Source: Moniliophthora roreri
Lineage: Eukaryota; Basidiomycota; Agaricomycetes; Agaricales; Marasmiaceae
Assembly: GCA_001466705.2 (NCBI GenBank)
Contig: LATX02000193.1
Coordinates: 310,001 to 374,000 of the forward strand
Direction of reading: 5' to 3'
Length of the DNA: 64,000 bases
Positions 44,870 through 56,200 of this stretch are shown piece by piece. Numbering within the stretch: position 1 is the first letter of the stretch; each line of letters opens with the position of its first letter. The position numbers and the translations under genes were made by a program. The notes beneath the pieces are model-generated. The model was not told the DNA's origin and ran no database searches. It saw only the letters and a program-made list of their open reading frames with translations.

Positions 44870-46360
44870 TCAGGCCCTAGGGACTCAGAGTAGACCTAGT
44901 TGAGATATAAGACTATATACCAAACTTGATAGTGACGGCAAAGCCAGATATTGGTTCTGCACTTTAGCAAATAGTCGTGTTCAAGTCAAGAGAAGACTTT
45001 GTATCAGAAAGTTTTGGTGGCTTTCTGGAGGCAGCTAGTGTTTTGCTAGTGTCGACACATCTTAGAGAGGGCTCAGGCTATGAGAGTAGAAGTTTTCCTG
45101 CTTAAGTGTGTTCCAGATCACAACCAAGAGGGTTGTATCCAGTACAAGGGGTACTGTAGTCTTTGATTACTTGGGTTATCACTTCAGGGTAGTCTTACCA
45201 TTGCCTCAGTGCAATTAGCTGTTGTATTTAGGCTTGATTGAGAGAGTAGAAACCAGAAAACACACAATAAAAACGATTTATTAAACAAATATATCCTCGT
45301 AGTCTCTATGTCAATAAACGAATACACACTTATTCAGTTCACAAACGTCAAATAGAGTCTAAGTGTGGTAACTCTGATTATGCCAAACCACACTCTGCAC
45401 ATCACCACACATACACATAGACAATAGTAGAACAGGATCTGATCAACAGATCAGCTCTTTGTGTAGCACATTCAAGTGGTATTATCATCTCCCACTCACC
45501 TTATGCTTCCCCTGAACCTCTTTTCCTGCTGGCCTAGATCCTTCCCCATTACCTTCTCAAAATGAAACTCCCCAAGCCAATCCCAACACACACTCTACTA
45601 ACCCCAATGTAAGTGGCAGCAGTAGCGACAACAACAACAACAGCAATGACAATGACAGCAGCAACAATGAAACATTAGCAATGGGGAATAGGATGCCAAG
45701 GTGGAAGCATAAGGCTAGGGTCTACATTGTGCCTGAGATTGACCAGAGAATGAAAAGGTTGTGTACTGATGAGCAAGGAAAGTCAAGGTCAAAGACAGCA
45801 GGGAGGTCAGGTAGAAATTGATATCTGATTTTTTGTAGTTCTATACATTGCATAAAATTCATTCTCCCATGTCTTCTCTGTTGGCCTTTGGGTGAGAAAT
45901 AAGGTTAAAAAAGATGTATTGCATTTCTATCGCATTGGTACATGTCAGTGTTCATATGGTTTGTATACAGCTAAAATTACTAGATTGAGTTACTATGAAT
46001 TGAAGAATCATGATAAAGACACACTATATCTTCAGCAACAATGACAACTCCATGATGACTCTGAACAGTGCCTGACTGTGGCAGGAATGTTGATCAAGGA
46101 GTGTTGGGAAGCCAAGACCAGTCATGAGTCATGAGCACCAGAAAGGAGCTCTGACAGATGGGCCTTGAGGACTTGGGTGTCAATAAAGGGTGGTCTAGGA
46201 GGTGCAGTGGAGGGCAGATGGAAGGAGCAGAGAAGTGCAGGCATTTGCCTGCTATTTCTGTCTCTTCTGATGCTGCATCAGACCCCAATCATGGCATATA
46301 ATTGGTTCCAGGTACCAGGACACAAAGGTGTGTGGCCTCTTGTAGATGAAGAGTGATTGC
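44870..46360. other. CG-poor sequence with a Ser/Asn-rich coding relic
   Basis: Around 45560-45820 a plus-strand frame reads through an AGC/AAC-rich tract (GSSSDNNNNSNDNDSS) into RMPRWKHKARVYIVPEIDQR and RSKTAGRSGRN. It looks like part of a protein but I cannot name it. The rest holds nothing recognisable. Confidence 0.35.
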
Positions 46361-46364
46361 TCCT

Positions 46365-46500
46365 CCAAAGGAGTTCAGAGCTTGAGTCAAGGAGATAGGA
46401 CAAGACATATGCTGCAAGCTCTGGATCATTCTCACAGTCCACAGGTTGATGGGTAGTAGTAGTGAGAATCACAGCATGGGTGCATTGTGGGTCCTGCACC
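46365..46500 (-). pseudogene. Decayed copy of TDP1 exon 1 and its flanks
   Basis: The segment matches 50540-50660, the start of TDP1. The protein THQPVDCENDPELAA here corresponds to THQPMDYEDDPELAA there. In the block around the splice site, each CG of the intact gene is TG or CA here (ATACGC to ATATGC, CTCCGG to CTCTGG, ATCGTC to ATCATT, CTCGTA to CTCACA). The first of these also destroys the exon 1 donor (GT to AT on the minus strand), and the start ATG is GTG. Only the 5' piece is present. Confidence 0.75.
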
Positions 46501-46859
46501 CCACACTGTGGCAGGGACTTGGTATTCTGCAGGCAAACCTGGCCACTTTCATTGACTGATAGCATCTGGTTTTGAGGGTAACATGAATCCAATTATTGCC
46601 ATCCATTTGTACATAATATGTATAATAATGTATAAAGAAGTAATGTCTTGACTAGCCTGGTTGTAGATGATATGAGGAAATACAAAGAAGCAGCCACAAC
46701 TCTGAACATATCCTATGTCTGAGGGGAATGACAGAGAAAAAGAAAATGGTGCTGTTCAAGCAGGGCAGAAGAAACATACATCAATATTCAGAACACCCCT
46801 CCCAAACAAACCTGCAACTCACCAATTCCAAAATCTAAGAGACTCCTAGTATATGTATG
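46501..46859. other. Spacer, nothing recognised
   Basis: CG-poor sequence between the TDP1 exon copy and the next gene's 3' end. Confidence 0.4.
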
Positions 46860-47648
46860 TTAGCAGATGTCATGATGAATCTAAAAGATAAAACAGAAGA
46901 TTAGAACATATACCCACAAAAGGTTGATGGAGAGTGCTATTTACCTTCAAGCTGAGAGGCTTACCATTATGATCACCACCAACACTCACCAAAGGGTTTT
47001 GTTGAGAGTGCCCCTGCATCTCCTCACCACCAGACAGACCCATCTGCACAAGATTGTCAAGAAAGGCAAAACCATCTGCAAGGTACTTCAAACCCATAGC
47101 AATGTATCCAAAAGCTGCAGCAAGTGCAACTGAGGATGGAATGGCCGAAAAATCATAATGGACAGTACTTGCACTGTTGACAACAGCTAGGATGATTGGC
47201 CTGAGGAATATGGTCAAAAACAACCATATTATGATGGCGAGGATGAGGAAAGACATGGGTCCACTGAAATATGGTTGCATCAGAGGGTATAAGATGTTTT
47301 GGTCTGGTGAAAAGTTTGAAAATGATTCTGATTAGATGTAAATGCTATGTACTCACCAAGAACCAGTATGAGGAACATGTAGTGGGTTTGCATCACCAGG
47401 AGAAAAACCCCTCGTGTCAGTGGGCAACATGACAATAGGACGAGGACCGTTATCAGTGTTGATGAGGAGATACTGATGGATATCCATGGGCCTAGTGGGA
47501 TAGGGAATCGCACAAGGGCGAAGGCGTGTAGAAGTATCGTGAACGCGAACATTGCGTCTGGGCCCTGAGTAGCCAAATCTGGGACAGCTGATTCGTCGTG
47601 CAGATTAAATGAGCCATTTTGGGCAGTAGTTGTGTTCGAAGTAGGCAT
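46860..47648 (-). CDS. Multi-pass membrane protein, family not recognised
   Basis: Exon 1 (47648-47357) starts with ATG and ends at a GTGAGT donor. Exon 2 (47303-46945) joins in phase through a CACCAG acceptor. A third exon of seven codons (46880-46860) fits a GTAAAT...TTTTAG intron; without it the protein ends at a stop at 46870. The product is about 220-240 residues with hydrophobic segments MFAFTILLHAFALV, ISISSSTLITVLVLLSC, HYMFLILVL, FLILAIIIWLFLTIFL and AALAAAFGYIA-type stretches, so roughly five membrane spans. The function is unknown. Exon 1 is CG-rich while exon 2 and the 3' end are almost free of CG, so the gene straddles the edge of the depleted island. Confidence 0.6.
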
Positions 47649-48137
47649 GGTGTGGTGGGCGTGGTGGTAAAGAGTAAAGGATGAGAATAGGGGCTTCGGG
47701 TTCGGAACCGCTACGCCTGGCCTAACCACTCAAGTTCAAGCTTCAAGGCCTTCAGGACCTACTAAAGTGTACGACTACAGGTCCGTTAAAAGTGACAGCA
47801 AAAATACAAGCGTCAAGAAGGACGTTACGAGTAAGTACAATCGTAATATGTAAAGTGTAGAAACATACTTCAGACTGACACACAGATAGTGGGAACGGCT
47901 GAGGTATGTTGACCATAAGAGTCATAGCGACGAGTATTAGAGCAAAATTTGGTGAGGTAGGAAGCGGGGAAGCGAGTTACAAAAGAATATCGCAAGGGAA
48001 ACCGAGAGATGCGCAGCGAGGCGCTATTCAATATTGGTGGCGCAGGTATTCCTGTTTATCCTCGATAACAAGAACAATTCAACAAGATAGACGTCAAAAG
48101 TCGATTTCGTACGCGTGAAAAACGTCCAGAGGACATC
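47649..48137. other. Intergenic region between two minus-strand genes
   Basis: Contains the presumed promoter of the membrane-protein gene and the 3' flank of TDP1. CG content is high again. No further gene seen. Confidence 0.5.
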
Positions 48138-50614
48138 TCAGATAATACCAGCAACCTGGAAATAGAGTGACTCTGACTGAATCTAAAACATGTCGACAGG
48201 CGTGAGCCATCTACTCGTAACAAAATAAAAAAACACGTACCCAAGGCTCCTTTCCTCTCGCTCTATAGCTCTCGGGAGGTCTCTCCCAAGCAGCAACGCA
48301 CTCCACATCTTGCTGATTCTTCAGAGGAAACACGATACCCAGTTCATAGTTCCGTATCTGGTCATCATACCTCAGCACAAAATCCAGGAAGAAAAAGGAA
48401 CAGCATTTCGTACATTCATTACAGGGTTAAAGCTGGATCCAGATAACGTGCCCCATGCAGACGGCGTGAAGTTGTGTGAACCAATATATGCCCAGCCAAT
48501 TGACGTCTCTATAATCTCAATATCGCTATCGTCTTCAGTTTCTGAATCCTCTCCATCCGCCGTCTGATTACTGCCATTATTTTCGGCGAAGGTGGCAAGC
48601 ATAGTCTGAAAGAGCGACCGCGATAAGTGAGCTTTTGAAATGAATGTGCAGTGGATGTCGCACCTTTGTATGCATCAAAGTCTTTCCCGCTCTACTCTTC
48701 GAGTCATGGAAGAGCTCTCTTGGAAAATTCTTCCCCTCCCATTGCTTCCTTTGACAAAAGTTCGTTCCGCCGCCCTGGCGATAGCACCGTCAGCACTTCT
48801 CAAGATCTCGAGTAAAACTGAAATTTCGCACTGGCTCGCCGTGCTGGGCTCCCTTTACCGGATCCTTGGTCGGGAAGAGAATCTTCAGTCCACTTGGGAA
48901 GGGTAGCTTTTCCCTTCGCTTCTTAGGTTGATCCAGCCAATCCTGTGCAGATTCGCCTCGAGCAGAGTAATAAAACTCATTTAACCACTGAGTTGTATAC
49001 GTGCCGATGCTGGATCCCTGTAGTATGGCAGTCAGGAAAGCCCAAGGTCATAGCGTACTGTAAACGCACTTGATACTCCAATTGAAGTGACTTGGATCGA
49101 CTGCCTGTCCCGGTTCTCAGACCGAGATCCCGGATGGCTTTCATGAGACGGGTATGTCCAGTTCTGATCAGATGAGTATGGATACTCAAAGACAACAAGA
49201 AGGCACTGCTTACAAAACGACGTTCGGCCAACCTTCATGCTTCCCTGCAATCGAGGGTACGAGATGTACCCTCACCTTGGACCAGTCCCATCGCGTGCAT
49301 ATCTCTTCGGTGCTCTTGACCGGTAAATTGGGGTGCTACACCACAAGCGTTAAACTAGATAATCGACAGATCCTTAGTAATTCTTACTCACATCCTGTTT
49401 CAGCATGGTCGCCAGCGCTGGCTTGACGTTGACAGAATCCAAGACACGCTTCATCATGTATTGAAAGGGTTCAGTCATCTTACGATCAAACGTGCGTGGT
49501 GAAGACGATGGTGGGAGGTCCTGTAACCAGACTGCCTGTATGATCATCAGCCGAAAAGAACAGAACATCGGCACATCTCGACTTACGTTTTCAATGTCCC
49601 TCCAGTCAAATGCGACGAGGTTCGCGGTCGATATTACGATCCGTAGGCGTCCCGTTTTGTAGAATAACTGTCCGATGTTCGTCATAGCTTAGCAATTCAT
49701 TGAAGCTTAGAACTTCTTACGAGCATGAACTGGTACATTCTCCGTGAGTCAGAGAACAGTTGGCCAAGGAGCAGTTGGTACCTTCATATGCATACAGCCA
49801 TATCCGCCTCTGAGGAAGGCCGTCGTCTTGATCCAATTGGGAAGAATATTCTTGATAGTCGCTTCACCTGTACTGTCTGGTTGTGTGACGAAGATAACTG
49901 GTGTGTCGCGTTCAAAGAATTGATAAATCCATGATAGGTCTTCTGCAAAGGTAGAGATGATGGCGAACGCGATATCTGTTTTCTGATGCAACCCATTAAC
50001 GCTGTTCATGATACCAACACTCTGATTGGGACATACCTTGCCCAATACTTGTGTTAAACGAAATGTGGGTTTTCTATCTTTCCGAGGTTCCACGCCAGCG
50101 GTCGCAGTTGGTCGAAACTCTCCATTCCAGAATAACTCGTCGGATGCTGTTGAAGCTGCTGAGCTGTTTGAAGAGATGACGTTGGAAGGAGCACGAAGAT
50201 TGCTCGATGATGAAACACGTTGCCTCTTTTTCGGTGGCTCTATAATCTGAATCTCGTCCTCGTCGTCTGACAGGTCTCTCGGCTTCTCTTCCTCTTCTTC
50301 CAGAAGACCTTTGGCCTTTCGTATGCGCTTCAGTCTCTCCTTCTCCATTTGCACCCGTTCGGATAGAAAAGCTGATTTTGTGGGTGGGTTACTTTCCCTA
50401 GCAGATGAAGAAGTGTTCGCTAATATTGATGCTTCTGCAGCTTGCGGCATTCGTCCTTGTAATGGTTGTTCTGAATCCTTGCTCGATTGTGCTTGCTTTG
50501 CGGCCTCTTGGAGACTAAGGGCGATCGCTCTGCCAAATGAGTAAGTTCAGAGTTTAAGTCAAGGAAATATGAAAAGACATACGCTGCAAGCTCCGGATCG
50601 TCCTCGTAGTCCAT
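48138..50614 (-). CDS. TDP1: Tyrosyl-DNA phosphodiesterase 1
   Basis: The enzyme hydrolyses 3'-phosphotyrosyl bonds left by trapped topoisomerase I. Exon 1 (50614-50583) and exon 2 create a ubiquitin-interacting motif, DPELAAAIALSLQEA. A basic/acidic linker (PPKKRQRV) follows. The catalytic core has HKD motif 1 as GCMHMKFMLLFYKTG with ISTANLVAFDW behind it, then WLQDLPP. The second half has HPNLPVK, WDWSKVRVHLVPSIAGKHEG, TGHTRLMKAIRDLGLRTG, GSSIGTYTTQWLNEF, GGGTNFCQRKQW and HKD motif 2 as LMHTKTML, then WAYIGSHNFTPSAWG, NYELGIVFPL and AWERPPESY, to a stop at 48138. At least ten introns are needed, including one of 54 bp at 49983-50036. Exon 4 is only 9 nt (49729-49721), coding FML in the HKD motif. 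All key residues (H, K, N in each motif) are present, so it should be active. Confidence 0.9.
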
Positions 50615-50781
50615 GGGTTGATGGGTGGTAGTAGTGAGAGCTGAATCACAGCGGATCCGGGTGCATCGCGTCACTTCTCACGTCCCTTCTTCGCGTCCTG
50701 GACCCATCAAACTTGCGTAAGGTTCTATGAATATTTGTTGACTAGATCCTCAATTAATTGACCTCATGAACTCATAGAATC
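50615..50781. promoter_or_regulatory. Short divergent promoter, TDP1 and MYND gene
   Basis: Only 167 bp separate the two start codons, which point apart, so the two genes probably share promoter sequence. No named element is visible. Confidence 0.45.
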
Positions 50782-51543
50782 ATGTCTGCTAGTACAAGCT
50801 CAAAGCTGTCCAGTACCTGGCTCAAGAATGACGACTCGCACTGCTTCGTCTGCAGGACGAGGAAGACGTTTAAGGATCTGAAGAGATGCGGGAGGTGTAA
50901 AGGCCCACTTTACTGCGTATGTTTCGTGCAAATCTCAGATTTCCGCTCTTCTCATCCCCTCCAGAGCGCGGAATGCCAACAGAAAGACTGGCCATCCCAT
51001 AAGCCAAACTGCGTCAAGGCTACGTTATGGTATGACGGTTTTCGTGCTTGTCGAGATGGCAGTGTACACGAAGGCAAATTAGAGTTGATCGCCTGGGAAG
51101 GATACGACGAGAATGGCAGGCCCCTCAAGAAATGGAGTGCAGGTTCGGACAGGGAACTAGCCATTCTCAAGCACAAGTTTGAAGACGAGTTCAAAGGAGA
51201 CTTGAAGAAATTTTTTGGATTATGGCCTCGAGGTTTCAGATGGACTTGTTGTGGAGTAACTGCAGCCCAAACCTGGGGATGCGACCACCATGGCAGCGGT
51301 AGCAAGTCCTGCACCTGCGACTTTTGCCACATGGGAAAGCCTCTTCCAGAAGCGATGTACAATCACCCCACCGCGTCCCGGAAAGGACTAACCCTACTTC
51401 GGGGACCCGATCCACGGTGCGTTCACTTGCAAGGAATCGTATTTCGAACTCAATGAACGTACATCTGCAGGTCGTACAATCCTGCCCTCGCTATGATGAG
51501 TGTTGTAGGCCGCAAGGTGCACGGATTGCAAATGCCCCATTGA
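50782..51543 (+). CDS. MYND zinc-finger protein
   Basis: Exons 50782-50916, 50965-51416 and 51471-51543 sum to 660 nt (219 residues). The MYND finger spans about residues 21-60: CFVC, CGRC, LYC|SAEC across the 48-bp first intron, then HKPNC. This gives the C4-C2HC zinc pattern that mediates protein-protein contacts. The rest has a CC...WGCDHHGSGSKSCTCDFCH cysteine/histidine cluster that could bind a further zinc ion, and no SET domain. Small MYND-only proteins are numerous in mushroom genomes and mostly uncharacterised. Without the introns the frame seems to stop at 51456, which is inside the second intron. Confidence 0.8.
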
Positions 51544-51892
51544 TTTTCCAATTATCGGCTGTAGATGACAAGTACCCGTAAAATCCTCTTCACTTCATGG
51601 AGCTAGGTGGCAAACTTGTCCGTTCCATATATAGATGCAATCCCTAGTTCGAATCATCCAGTTCTGTCATCGTGTGCAGAGGTCCGCCCACATGTCACCT
51701 CGAGAGACATCCCACCGGAAAAGAGCCCGTGGATCGCGGCAAATTCCTAATCCACCAACAAAGTTGATCGCAAAAAGCCACTAGAGCTTAATCCTGTTAA
51801 CCACCATCGCAACTAGACTACGGTAATCCTTCAATAACACGTCTATGGAAGTGAAATCAAAAGAGACATACCCTCCAATCAGAGATTGACCG
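51544..51892. other. Intergenic, nothing recognised
   Basis: CG-rich unique sequence without a convincing gene. Confidence 0.4.
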
Positions 51893-52183
51893 TTAGCTTG
51901 AATCGAACCAACCCGTACCAGGTCCGAGTTCGATATGGCATGTCGACACTAAGTAGAAGTTTTGATAAATGCCCCAAGACGACTCGACGCCGAGGGCAAA
52001 GGAGTGAATGACGAATGAACAAGGCACGCATATACAGCCATAATTCCCATAGAGAGACGCCTCTAAAATCTCAGGTTTCTCGGTGACAAAGGCTATCCTC
52101 ACCCACGCTGAAGACAGATCACTGTCACGGACAGTGGTCATTGCAGAAATAGTTGTTGTAGAACTGACTATTCGTGGTGACAA
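51893..52183 (-). pseudogene. Fragment of an MCT-like MFS transporter (first exon)
   Basis: The protein GNYGCICVPCSFVIHSFALG followed by VESSWGIYQNFYL matches GGYGWVCVLCSFVVHFFALG followed by IESSWGVYQNFYF in the intact carrier at 57784-59835. The hallmark DGGYGW has become YGNYGC, and the homology stops near the first intron. No further exons lie downstream. It is a partial duplicate of the first exon about 7.6 kb from its likely parent, same strand. Confidence 0.75.
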
Positions 52184-52499
52184 GAATAAGATGCCGAGAT
52201 TTGCGCCAATCTTGCAGCCATGGTTTCACTTCGTCTCCGACCTAAGGTGTCGTAGAGTACAAGATCCCGGAATGACATGTATTGCAACGATGGGCATCGT
52301 AGAAGCACAGAAATAGTGTAGTACAGATTCAGTCATCCTCTTTCTGAGGTGGGGGCCCGCATGGTTGTAACATCCTCTGATAGCTCGTCGTCAGTAAAAG
52401 GAAACGCCGAACGGTAAAGCACTCCGCACCTCTGTCATCTCAAACTTCACTCTTCCAAGAGCCTCCCCGTCAGCAATAGCGAGATATGACAATAATGTT
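52184..52499. other. Flank of the MFS fragment
   Basis: A plus-strand frame 52083-52316 is the shadow of the fragment's upstream region; nothing else is recognised. Confidence 0.35.
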
Positions 52500-52880
52500 G
52501 AATGTCCCACAATCGAAGAAAGTGTGTCCCTATGCTGGTGGGTTAGCCAGTCACTGTTTTTTAAAAAAAAAAAACACCAAATGAGACGACTGGGTTAAAA
52601 GAACTTATAAGTTTCTCACTATTTCGTCAGATCAGCATGACCTAGAGGTACCAGCGGTCAGTACCGGTCAGTATTGAACGAAATTTCAGTGAATGTCCCA
52701 CAATCGAAGAAAGTGTGTCCCTATGCTGGTGGGTTAGCCAGTCACTGTTTTTTAAAAAAAAAAAACACCAAATGAGACGACTGGGTTAAAAGAACTTATA
52801 AGTTTCTCACTATTTCGTCAGATCAGCATGACCTAGAGGTACCAGCGGTCAGTACCGGTCAGTATTGAACGAAATTTCAG
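52500..52880. repeat. Perfect tandem duplication of a 191-bp unit
   Basis: The copy starting at 52500 is repeated from 52691 without visible differences, including a T6A12 run that would be expected to vary. The unit contains GGTCAGTACCGGTCAGTA, itself a short direct repeat. No N separates the copies. Confidence 0.9.
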
Positions 52881-53282
52881 AAGTGCTAAAACTAACCTGT
52901 TCCCGTATAGCGAGCGTGCACTTGATGAAAGTTTCCAGTCAGGAACCGACTTGCGATAAACTAGTATAAGACTTACAGTGTTCTAGCTGAGTGTTTGCAG
53001 TATACCTCAATTCAGAAGACTTAAAAAGACAGGATAAGTACTCTCGATAATTAGAAATCATACAGGATTGGCTTACCATGATGGTCGCTGCACAGGAAAG
53101 AGTTCAAGGGGCTGTGCAAAACACCGAAAACGGGAATTGTCACAATCAGGTGTATCTGTGACCTATCGTGCACACATATTCCAGAGGACGCGTCAACGGC
53201 GCGTTAACTAGCTAAAACTCGATGATATTATATATAGGGTACAATTACACTTGTGAAGAACTAGTTTACAGGAGGAGTAGCC
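52881..53282. other. Intergenic, 3' flank of the lysine gene
   Basis: Nothing recognised. Confidence 0.4.
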
Positions 53283-56200
53283 CTATAAAGGAAACTTCAA
53301 CGCGCGTTCCATCGAGCCGCTCGACTCTACATCGACCGTTCGTGAACCCTCCTTCATTCCCAATCCAACTTCCTCGAGTCCTCTTAAAACGACATGCCTG
53401 ACACTTTGATGACCTGGTCCTGCAACACCTCTCACCACCTTCTCCACTCTCCCATCTAGGACTGCCAGCGCAGCAAGTCCTACTGGGGTACCCACAGTTC
53501 TCGCCATCGCGGAATACATCTCGTCTCCATATGCCACCAACTCCGAGGTATGAATCTCCTCTTTCCCTACCTGACCTGGAACCGTCGTGATGACCTCATG
53601 AGACATGACCACGACATCACGTTCGTCAGGTGCATATCGTAGTTTATGCGAAAGCAGGAGAGTAAAGAGATCAAGTGGGGTGGTCGGCTGTTTGGGAACT
53701 GGAGGAAGACCGCCTCTCGGAAGAAGGTTGCTGATGTTGCCAGAATCGGATGAGGATGATAGAGCACCGCTACCAGTCGCCTCACTTAACATCCATGTCA
53801 ATGCTTCCATCTCGTTACCACCTTTCAAGCTGCTCAGATCGACTTGTTCTGCGTCCGCATGGAGTTCACGTCGAAGCTTCTGAGCCTGAGAGACGAGGTC
53901 TGTCCATGAGTGAAGGTCTTTGATTGTTGCATTCAGCTCGAGGAGGCCTAGCGTGTTGAAGAAATGGAGGAGTGTTGAAAAACCCTGATATCTATAGCCA
54001 ATGTCCTTTAGTTGACGTTTGAGAATGAAGTAAATCAACGCACCGCAATGTACCTCTGAGTATAGTCCTCAAGTCTTTGACCGGTCCCAGCCCGTAGGTA
54101 TCAGCATACGGGAAACTGTCTCGATTTGGCAAGCCCTCCAACGATGTCTTGAATCGTTCAGACCTGATAGGTACTTGATCAAAGTACGACTTCAGTAATT
54201 GTTCTCCAGGAACTTCAAACTCCTGCAACACCGCTGCCATGAGTAACTGAACGCCACAAACGATACATAGGCGTACCTTTCCTCTCAACTTGGCTCTTGC
54301 CCCGTTCAGCGCGGCCGTCAGCACACCTCTTGGGCTCCAGCTAAACTTGTACTTCAAGGGTCCCATCTCAGTGACATCCGGAGACGGAAGACCACCACAG
54401 AACGATATGAACGAAACCACCTTCTTTCCCTTGACCTGCTGAGATTCAATGAGGTCGATGGCCGAGCAGTGATCAATTCCAGGGTCTAGGCCGATTTCAT
54501 TCAAGAGTAGGACATTCGCTGATAGCGCGCTGTAAAATGATGTGAGGAAAATCAGTTATAGGCTTCGATAAGATCCGAACCGTTCATGCAAAGACTTCAT
54601 CTGGGGAGATATGTACGAAGCCGTGACAAGGTGTTTCTTGTGCTTGATACATAATTCTGCGATGGAGGGATGGAAAGGTACGGGCAGCAAGCTAAGCTTC
54701 GGTGTCAGAAAGTATTCAGCGTCTCGAGTTAAATGACCTCACCTAATGACAACGTCAACCTGTGCATCATCCACCAGCCTCGACACGGCAGAGATGTCGC
54801 TCATATCAACGATTTCATAGACTACGCTGTCGTCGGTCGAGTCTTGCTTCAGTTGATATCTCATGAGCTCAACTTGGCTTGCATCATTCGTAACTGTGCA
54901 CGAAGAAACTCAGTGCTTGAATTGTGGGACGAGGAAACACAGCGTACCGACAACCAGCTGCAGATTACCCTCGCTCAGAGCACGTTGACGAATGACTTCC
55001 ACTGCAGGCCCTGCCACCATTCCGCTACCAAGCATGACGATCTTCCTTGGCGTCTGAGCCTTTGAACCGGAGCTCCTCGGTTGGGTTTCATTTGATGCCG
55101 ACGATGACCTAGAACTCGACGATAAGATTTCTTTTCGCCACTTGTCGACACCCGCCCAAAGCCACTGGTGTTTCTCGACCAACTCTCCACCCTTCGCAAT
55201 GGTCGCCCTCTGCAGGGCACGTTCGATTTCGTCAGCCTCGTCCTTCTTTCCATGATACCGTCGAATAACACCACCCAAGTACTTTTTCACCCCCTCGTCG
55301 AACCCTTTAGATGCATCGAGAGGTATACTTGTTGGAAGAATGTCCACAGCCATCATGGTAACCTCGGGCAGATCGTGTCTCGGCCTTATCTTGTAGAATG
55401 GGTCCGAAAGTGTTGAAGCGTGCGTGAGATATTGTAGACCGCCTTCTGGATCGCATGAGATATCGCCAACATTTGTTGCTCTGAAGGTATGTCCGCCAGG
55501 TAGGTCCTTGGCTTTGACTAGCGCTTCGACGAGCTGTCCATCGGTCATTAAACGAGGGTAACCTGGTGCCCAGCCAGTTCCGTTGAGGAAGAGGGTCAAG
55601 TAAGGTGCAATCTGAAGAGAGTCAATCAGGAAAACACGCACAACTTCCACTGGAAAAACTAGCTTACCCGTTCAGCGAAAACAGAGACATACTCTCCTGG
55701 ATGAGCGTAATAATCCTCCCGTGAGTATCCAGCAGAGAATCCCTTCCGTGTAAAGTAATCCTTTGGTTTAGCGTGTACGAGGTATATCTTCTTGAGCGAG
55801 GTATCTGAACGAATTTCTGTCAGTGAGGATCACCTTACAAAAGAATGTAAGCCTACCAGGATTGGTAACAAGTGCGTGCAAGTCTTCTACACGAACACGT
55901 TCAATCGGTAACTCTGAAAGGATGGAGAGGCATCCTTCAGCAACATTACCAGTTCTGTGAAAGAGTGAGCTATAGGCAAGTTCGTGGGCCTGAGAAACGA
56001 ACGTACCCAGTCAGGCCGATGACGAATGGACCGAGAGCCTTTGGTGTGCCCTCAGCAGCTATACGATCACCAATAGAATGCAAAGATGCACGAAGGGCAT
56101 CCAATGAAGGCAGGGTATGCGGACGAGGGGTATACTGAAGATAACGTTAGTAATACGATGAGGCGAGAGCAATGATTACCGACCAAGAACGGTGACGCGA

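Noticed and set aside
49983..50036. Uninterrupted TDP1 exon through 49749-50450
   Set aside because: The 54 in-frame bases begin GTATGT and end CAG and encode residues absent from the family pattern, so they are an intron.
51646..51665. tRNA T-arm (TAGTTCGAATCATCC)
   Set aside because: No A box or acceptor stem at the right distance upstream.
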